From the NCBI RefSeq assembly GCF_006151805.1, contig NZ_VDDA01000021.1:26960-90959 (forward strand): 64,000 nucleotides of DNA. The letters are read 5' to 3'. Of this stretch, positions 59,773 to 64,000 are shown one piece after another. Position 1 is the first letter of the stretch. Each line of letters opens with the position of its first letter. The stretch is from Methylobacterium terricola (GTDB lineage: Bacteria; Pseudomonadota; Alphaproteobacteria; Rhizobiales; Beijerinckiaceae). The translations under genes were made by a program, and so were the position numbers. The notes below the pieces were generated by a model. The model worked only from the letters and a program-made list of their open reading frames with translations. It did no database searches and had not been told where the DNA came from.

Positions 59773-61202
59773 TGATCGTGTCCCAGGGGGTGGTGTAGCT
59801 GCGTGTGGTCCACCACGATGACCGGCAGGGCCGGACTGGTCAGACTGTGAGGTTTGGCAGGCTGACGAGGGGATCATCGCCGATCGGGGCGATGCTTTCC
59901 AGGGTCATGTATCGGCAGCGCTGGACCGCCCACTCGTCGTTCTGCTCCAGCAGGATCGCACCGACCAGGCGGCGGATCGAGCGCTCGTCGGGGAAGATGC
60001 CAACGACCTCGGTACGCCGCTTGATCTCGCCGTTGAGGCGTTCGAGCGGGTTGGTCGAGTGCAGCTTGGCGCGATGGGCGGGTGGGAAGCCCATATAGGC
60101 CAGAACGTCGGTCTCCGCCGCATCCATCAGGGCGGCCAGCTTCGGGACCTTGGACCGGAGTTGGTCGGCCACCCGCCGCCACTGCTGGCGGGCCGCCTCG
60201 GCATCCTCCTGGGCGAAGGCGGTGGCGATGAAGGCCGCGACGACGCGGCGGCCCGAGCGGCCGGCATGGGGCAGGACGTTGCGCATGAAGTGCACCCGGC
60301 ACCGCTGCCAGGAGGCGGTCATCACCTTGGCGACCGAAGCCTTGATGCCCTCGTGCGCGTCCGAGATCACCAGCTTGACCCCGCGCAGACCGCGCCGGGC
60401 CAGCTTGCGCAGGAACGCGGTCCAGAAGGTTTCGGCCTCCGACGGGCCGATGTCGAGCCCCAGCACTTCGCGTCGGCCATCCGCGTTGACGCCCACCGCC
60501 ACGATGACGGCCACCGAGACGATACGGTGGTCCTGACGCACTTTCACGTAAGTGGCATCGATCCAGAGATAGGGCCACTCGCCCTCGATGGGACGCCCCA
60601 GGAAGGCGTTCACCCGCTCGTCGATCTCCTGGCACAGTCGGCTGACCTGGCTGGGGGAGATCCCCGTCCCGCCCATCGCCTGAACCAGGTTGTCGACCGC
60701 CCGGGTCGAGATGCCCTGGATGTAGGCCTCCTGGATCACCGCGGTCAGCGCCTTCTCGGTCATCCGGCGCGGTTCCAGGAAGCTCGGGAAGTAGCTCCCC
60801 GTCCGCAGCTTCGGGATCCGCAGCTCGACGGTGCCAGCCCGCGTCTGCCAGTCTCTGTCGCGATAGCCGTTACGCTGCGCCAAGCGCTCCGGGCTCTTCT
60901 CGCCGTGGGCGGCACCGGTCAGGCCGGCCACCTCCAGTTCCATCAGGCGCTGCGCGGCAAAGCCGATCATCTCGCGCAGCACGTCCGCGTCAGCACTCTT
61001 CTCAGCCAGGGCCCGCAGGCTCATCATGGCATCGGTCATCGGGGGTCTCCCGGGTTCGGGGTTGGTGGCTCACAACCCGATCCTAACCCGTCACCGCCGA
61101 TGGCCACCCCCGCGAGAGATCCCGCCTGCTACAGCGCTGTGAGGGGCGCGCAGGCGGGCTCTCCCGCTCTCGGTCAGCTACACCACTCCAAGGGACACGA
61201 CC
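59773..61202. mobile_element. Complete IS256-family insertion sequence
   Basis: Terminal inverted repeats are visible: GTGTCCC...GGTGTAGCTG at 59778-59801 and its near complement at 61175-61198 (24 bases, about three mismatches), with TCG just outside both. The sequence CCTGCCG occurs directly before the left end (59766-59772) and after the right end (61203-61209), consistent with a target duplication of about 8 bp as in IS256. Ends are assigned to within a few bases. The single gene is the transposase. Confidence 0.75.
59840..61039 (-). CDS. IS256-family transposase
   Basis: The 399-residue Mutator/IS256-type transposase is intact. It has the RNGYRDRDWQTRAGTVELRI N-terminal block, the first catalytic Asp in YLWIDATYVKVRQDHR (about 161), the second in LVISDAHEGIKASVAKVM (about 227), and the late NPLERLNGEIKRRTEVVGIF block that includes the catalytic Glu. 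It is likely functional. It is not obviously interrupting a gene: the inserted spot lies in an intergenic gap. Confidence 0.95.
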   Translation of the reverse strand: MTDAMMSLRALAEKSADADVLREMIGFAAQRLMELEVAGLTGAAHGEKSPERLAQRNGYRDRDWQTRAGTVELRIPKLRTGSYFPSFLEPRRMTEKALTAVIQEAYIQGISTRAVDNLVQAMGGTGISPSQVSRLCQEIDERVNAFLGRPIEGEWPYLWIDATYVKVRQDHRIVSVAVIVAVGVNADGRREVLGLDIGPSEAETFWTAFLRKLARRGLRGVKLVISDAHEGIKASVAKVMTASWQRCRVHFMRNVLPHAGRSGRRVVAAFIATAFAQEDAEAARQQWRRVADQLRSKVPKLAALMDAAETDVLAYMGFPPAHRAKLHSTNPLERLNGEIKRRTEVVGIFPDERSIRRLVGAILLEQNDEWAVQRCRYMTLESIAPIGDDPLVSLPNLTV

Positions 61203-61411
61203 CCTGCCGGTCCGAAGAGGATGTGTAGGAAACCATCCGTTTGGGCCCTAGGTGATTGTCCACCACGCGGCCGAAAGCCAGACGTTCTGAGGTCAGAAGG
61301 GGTCGAGAGCGGCGGGTTCGGCCCGTGGCTGCCCTGGTCTGCTCCCAGGACGCCTTATGGTGACGCTGGTTCAATCGACGCGTGCCAATTGCCCAAGGAC
61401 GCCCTTTTGAA

Positions 61412-61462
61412 TTCCTGACATGCAAACCTAACAGATTTAAGTGGCTGAAAAACCGTCGTTTT
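61412..61462 (+). repeat. Dispersed non-coding repeat, shorter copy C
   Basis: This 51-base block matches the 3' part of copies A and B (TTCC-GACA-GC-AACCT-ACAG-TTTAAGT, then CTGAAAAACCGTCGTTTT). The 5' half of the repeat is missing or diverged. It follows the IS256 element by about 200 bases and lies on the plus strand, facing the convergent GMC gene stop. Confidence 0.75.
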
Positions 61463-61598
61463 CTAGACAGCCAATCTCAAGCAGCGGAATGACCATTCGT
61501 GGTGGCTATCCGCCTGTCCGCTTCCGAACGGCAGATGCATCGAAGCGGACATCTCCGCGGGACCCCATGCCGTAATTCAGTACGTCAGGCGCGGCTAT

Positions 61599-61620
61599 AC
61601 GGAAAACAGGAGTTTTCCGT
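61599..61620. terminator. Perfect A/T-rich hairpin after the GMC gene
   Basis: ACGGAAAAC (61599-61607), AGGA, GTTTTCCGT (61612-61620) forms a perfect 9-bp stem 27 bases beyond the GMC oxidoreductase stop (read on the minus strand). It also contains the AAAAC-N4-GTTTT palindrome seen in the dispersed repeats. Confidence 0.6.
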
Positions 61621-61646
61621 TACCTAAGATCGCTTGCAGGATGTTG

Positions 61647-63347
61647 TCACGCACCCCTGGTCGCGAAGATCCGATCTGCCGTCCGCAAAGCCACCGCCTG
61701 AATGGTGAGCGATGGATTGACTCCACCCACCGTCGGGAAGACCGAGCCGTCGCAGATCCACAAGTTGGGGATATCCCAAGAGCGACAATTGGCATCGACC
61801 ACGGAGGTGCGCGGATCATCGCCCATTCGGGCGGTGCCGTTGAGGTGGCAGGTGTCATCGCCCTGGTCCCAGACCTCGCGCCCGCCAGCGGCCTCTAACG
61901 CTTGACGCATGAATTTCAGCGCGTGCCGGTTCAGCGCCTTGTCGTTGTCGCACCACGAATAGGTGATGCGGGCGACGGGCAGACCGTACTGGTCCTTGAC
62001 GTCAGAAAGCGTCACCCGGTTGCGCTCCTGCGGCATGTACTCGGAGACGACCTTCAGGCCCGCGATGTGGTTGTAGCGCTGCATCTCGGCGACCAGGGCC
62101 TCGCCCCACAGGCCGTGCGCCGAGGCCTGGGTATTAGCCCAGAGCTGCGGCAGCGGACCCTGGCTCATGTAGGAGTAGCCGCCGAAGAAATCCTTCGCGA
62201 AGGCGCCGCTGCCGGTGTCGTCGTAGTTCCAGTGTTCGCTAATCGCGAGCGAGGGCGGTCCCTTGTAGCTGCGGATCTCCTCGTCGAAGACGCCCCAGAC
62301 CGCCTGGTTGCCCTGGACGGTCAGGTTGCGGCCGACGAGGCCGGAGGAATTGGCGAGCCCGTCCGGAAACTCCTGGTTGGCCGAGTTGAGGAGCAGTCGC
62401 GGCGTCTCGATGGCGTAGCCCGCCACCACGACGTTCTTCGCGCGCTGGAACCGCCACCGGCCCTCGCGGTGATAATGCACGCCGATGGCGCGCCCGTTCC
62501 TGGTCTCGATCCGCCCCACCATGGCGAGGTCGCGGATCTCGGCGCCGGCCTTCAGCGCCCGGGGCAGGTAGGTGACGAGCACGCTCTGCTTGGCGTTGGT
62601 CGAGCAGCCCAGCGTGCAGAAGCCGCGATAGACGCAAGGCGGCGCGTCCCCGCGCGGGGCCGAGATCGTGGCGAGCGGCGTCGGCGTCCAGCCGATACCC
62701 ATCGCCTCGGCGCCGCGGGCCAGCACCTTGGCCGCGGCGTTGATCTCGTGCGCGCGGCGGTGATAGCGGCGGCGATGCGGTCCCCACGGATAGGTGACCG
62801 GTCCCGAGATCTTCAGGTCGTCCTCGACCTGATCGTAGTAGTGCCACATCTCGCGCCAGTCGATCGGCCAGTCGGCACCGTAACCCATCAGCGTGCGCGC
62901 CTTGAACCATTCCGGCCGGAAGCGCAGGGCTACCATGGCGTAGTGTACGGTCGAGCCGCCGACCGCTTTGCCGGAATTGTTCGAGCCCATCTGCAGCGGG
63001 TTCTCGCCGTCGACGATGCGCTCATCGGTCCAGTAGAGCTTGGATTGATGACTCTCGTCGGAGGCGAAGTCCTCCAGCGGCCGGAAATACGGGCCGGCAT
63101 CGAAGGCGACGACTGAGAACCCGGTTTCGGCGAGCCGGCAGGCCAATGTGCCACCGCCCGCGCCGGTGCCGATGATCGCGAAATCGACCTCGTCCTCGTC
63201 ACGGTGCTGTCGCATCGGCACCCACTCGCCGATCCGCATCACGTTAGGGGCGCGGCCGTCGCGGGCGCGTGGATGGTGCTCGGGATCGTCACCCGGCGTG
63301 CCGTGCTTCGGGTTGTCGGCGGCGCTGCCGAGGCCGGGGATGCGCAT
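61647..63347 (-). CDS. GMC-family FAD oxidoreductase (gluconate/sugar dehydrogenase large subunit-like)
   Basis: The 566-residue protein (ATG at 63347; MRIPGLGSAADNPKHGTPGD) has the FAD dinucleotide motif FAIIGTGAGGGTLACRLAET (about 57-76), a substrate-domain segment (GSNNSGKAVGGSTVHYAMVA) and the GMC C-terminal signatures DDTCHLNGTARMGDDPRTSV and GVNPSLTIQAVALRTADRIF. An earlier in-frame start would overlap the upstream gene. With the subunit-3-like gene just upstream it should form a membrane-associated periplasmic dehydrogenase that feeds electrons to the respiratory chain, but no cytochrome c subunit is visible here. The sugar or alcohol substrate is unknown. Confidence 0.92.
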   Translation of the reverse strand: MRIPGLGSAADNPKHGTPGDDPEHHPRARDGRAPNVMRIGEWVPMRQHRDEDEVDFAIIGTGAGGGTLACRLAETGFSVVAFDAGPYFRPLEDFASDESHQSKLYWTDERIVDGENPLQMGSNNSGKAVGGSTVHYAMVALRFRPEWFKARTLMGYGADWPIDWREMWHYYDQVEDDLKISGPVTYPWGPHRRRYHRRAHEINAAAKVLARGAEAMGIGWTPTPLATISAPRGDAPPCVYRGFCTLGCSTNAKQSVLVTYLPRALKAGAEIRDLAMVGRIETRNGRAIGVHYHREGRWRFQRAKNVVVAGYAIETPRLLLNSANQEFPDGLANSSGLVGRNLTVQGNQAVWGVFDEEIRSYKGPPSLAISEHWNYDDTGSGAFAKDFFGGYSYMSQGPLPQLWANTQASAHGLWGEALVAEMQRYNHIAGLKVVSEYMPQERNRVTLSDVKDQYGLPVARITYSWCDNDKALNRHALKFMRQALEAAGGREVWDQGDDTCHLNGTARMGDDPRTSVVDANCRSWDIPNLWICDGSVFPTVGGVNPSLTIQAVALRTADRIFATRGA

Positions 63348-63361
63348 GTCGAAATCAGTCC

Positions 63362-64000
63362 TCAATCGCCGACCCGAAGGTTCTCTTCGTAGGCTTCGTC
63401 CTCGCGGCCGGGCTTCGCCTCGGCGGCCTCCCAGGGGTCGCGGCGGTCGAAATCCATCCGCACGTAGCCGCGCGGGCTCGCCGGGCCGCCCCAGCCGATC
63501 TCGTTCCAAGCGGTCGGGTGGGCGTAGTAGGCCTTCACCACGTCGGCGAGGACGCGTTGGTGGAAGAACAGCTTGGAGGGCATGCCTTCCCAGGCTGCGT
63601 CCATCAGTTCACCCTTCTCGGCGAGCTTCAGAAGTTCGTCCTGCGCCCAGGCGCCAAGCTCGTGGAAGCGCGCGCCGAACCGTGCGATGGCCTCAGCGTC
63701 GAGGGCCCGTAGGCCCCGCCGCCATGCCTCGCGCTCCTCGGGTAGTTCGGAATTGCGGTAGCCGTCGCGCGTATCGGTCGCGAGCTTGTGGTCGACGAGC
63801 GCCGCGACCGGAACCGGCGCCTCCCGGTCGGCTGGCTGCGGCACGATGCGCGCGGCGAGAGCCTTCAGGGTCGGCCACTCGGCCTCGACGAAGAAGCGAC
63901 GCGTCTCTGGCCCGATCGCCAGTCGCTCGTCGAGTACGGCGCGGGTCTTGGCGTTCCAGGACGGGCCGTCGCGCTTCGCCAGTACGTCGTAGCCGGGATA
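63362..64000 (-). CDS. Gluconate 2-dehydrogenase subunit 3-like protein (5' end outside the window)
   Basis: The frame is open from the stop at 63362 to the window edge at 64000 (about 212 residues, start not in the window). It contains the family's RRFFVEAEWPTLKALAARIV, LLKLAEKGELMDAAWEGMPS and KAYYAHPTAWNEIGWGGPAS / PRGYVRMDF blocks. The usual family function is as a small subunit that helps maturation and export of the flavin subunit. It ends 15 bases before the GMC start. Confidence 0.85.
   Translation of the reverse strand, partial: YPGYDVLAKRDGPSWNAKTRAVLDERLAIGPETRRFFVEAEWPTLKALAARIVPQPADREAPVPVAALVDHKLATDTRDGYRNSELPEEREAWRRGLRALDAEAIARFGARFHELGAWAQDELLKLAEKGELMDAAWEGMPSKLFFHQRVLADVVKAYYAHPTAWNEIGWGGPASPRGYVRMDFDRRDPWEAAEAKPGREDEAYEENLRVGD

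Noticed and set aside
1..64000. tRNA, rRNA or tmRNA genes
   Set aside because: No cloverleaf with a GGTTCGA-type T arm or rRNA core sequence was seen by eye; a computed scan would be decisive.

Overview
The window looks like an accessory-rich replicon (megaplasmid or plasmid-like chromosomal region) of a high-GC alphaproteobacterium, most likely Methylobacterium/Methylorubrum. This rests on recognised protein families: MucR/Ros regulators, HWE histidine kinases, an Omp25/31-type barrel protein, DUF1612 (RHE_PE00001-type), DUF3768, DUF892 and the HNH family in several copies. The genus call is inference. I saw no rRNA, tRNA or CRISPR array.

Layout. (1) 0-8 kb: a truncated PAS sensor behind an orphan ParD-like antitoxin, a Crp/Fnr regulator, then a type I secretion operon (Gly/Ser-rich candidate substrate, ABC exporter, HlyD adaptor, two unknown envelope proteins). 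(2) 8-24 kb: cytochrome b plus molybdopterin oxidoreductase, an outer-membrane protein, a chemotaxis receptor, small hypotheticals, an HNH protein, a PAS protein, MucR, a DUF1345/outer-membrane pair, a MITE-like element and Kup. (3) 24-48 kb: the accessory core. It holds two more MucR genes with a hidden 50-residue membrane ORF, a DUF1612-HTH gene divergent from a tyrosine recombinase, and a four-gene cassette (MerR-like HTH, large N6-adenine methylase, PD-(D/E)XK nuclease, unknown protein) that resembles an undescribed defence or restriction system. It continues with plasmid-type hypotheticals, two paralogous proteins carrying CRESS/HUH-Rep-like motifs (H-x-Q-G and YxxK), a Septu-like ATPase/HNH pair, a serine resolvase with a res-like site, and a ParA partition locus with iteron-like repeats. 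(4) 48-55 kb: DUF892 and HWE-kinase/response-regulator signalling genes. (5) 55-64 kb: SDR, PfpI/DJ-1 and two catalase-family genes, a complete IS256-family element, and a GMC oxidoreductase with a gluconate-2-dehydrogenase-subunit-3-like partner that runs off the window.

Dispersed structures link the regions. An ~88-bp non-coding repeat occurs three times (one shorter copy). An HNH family has two intact copies and two decayed ones, and a related HNH subfamily has left one more remnant. Small AAAAC-N4-GTTTT palindromes recur in intergenic DNA. Stress response, genome defence and mobile-DNA turnover dominate the content. Reading frames, motifs and repeats were read directly; family assignments are from memory of the families and were not checked by search.
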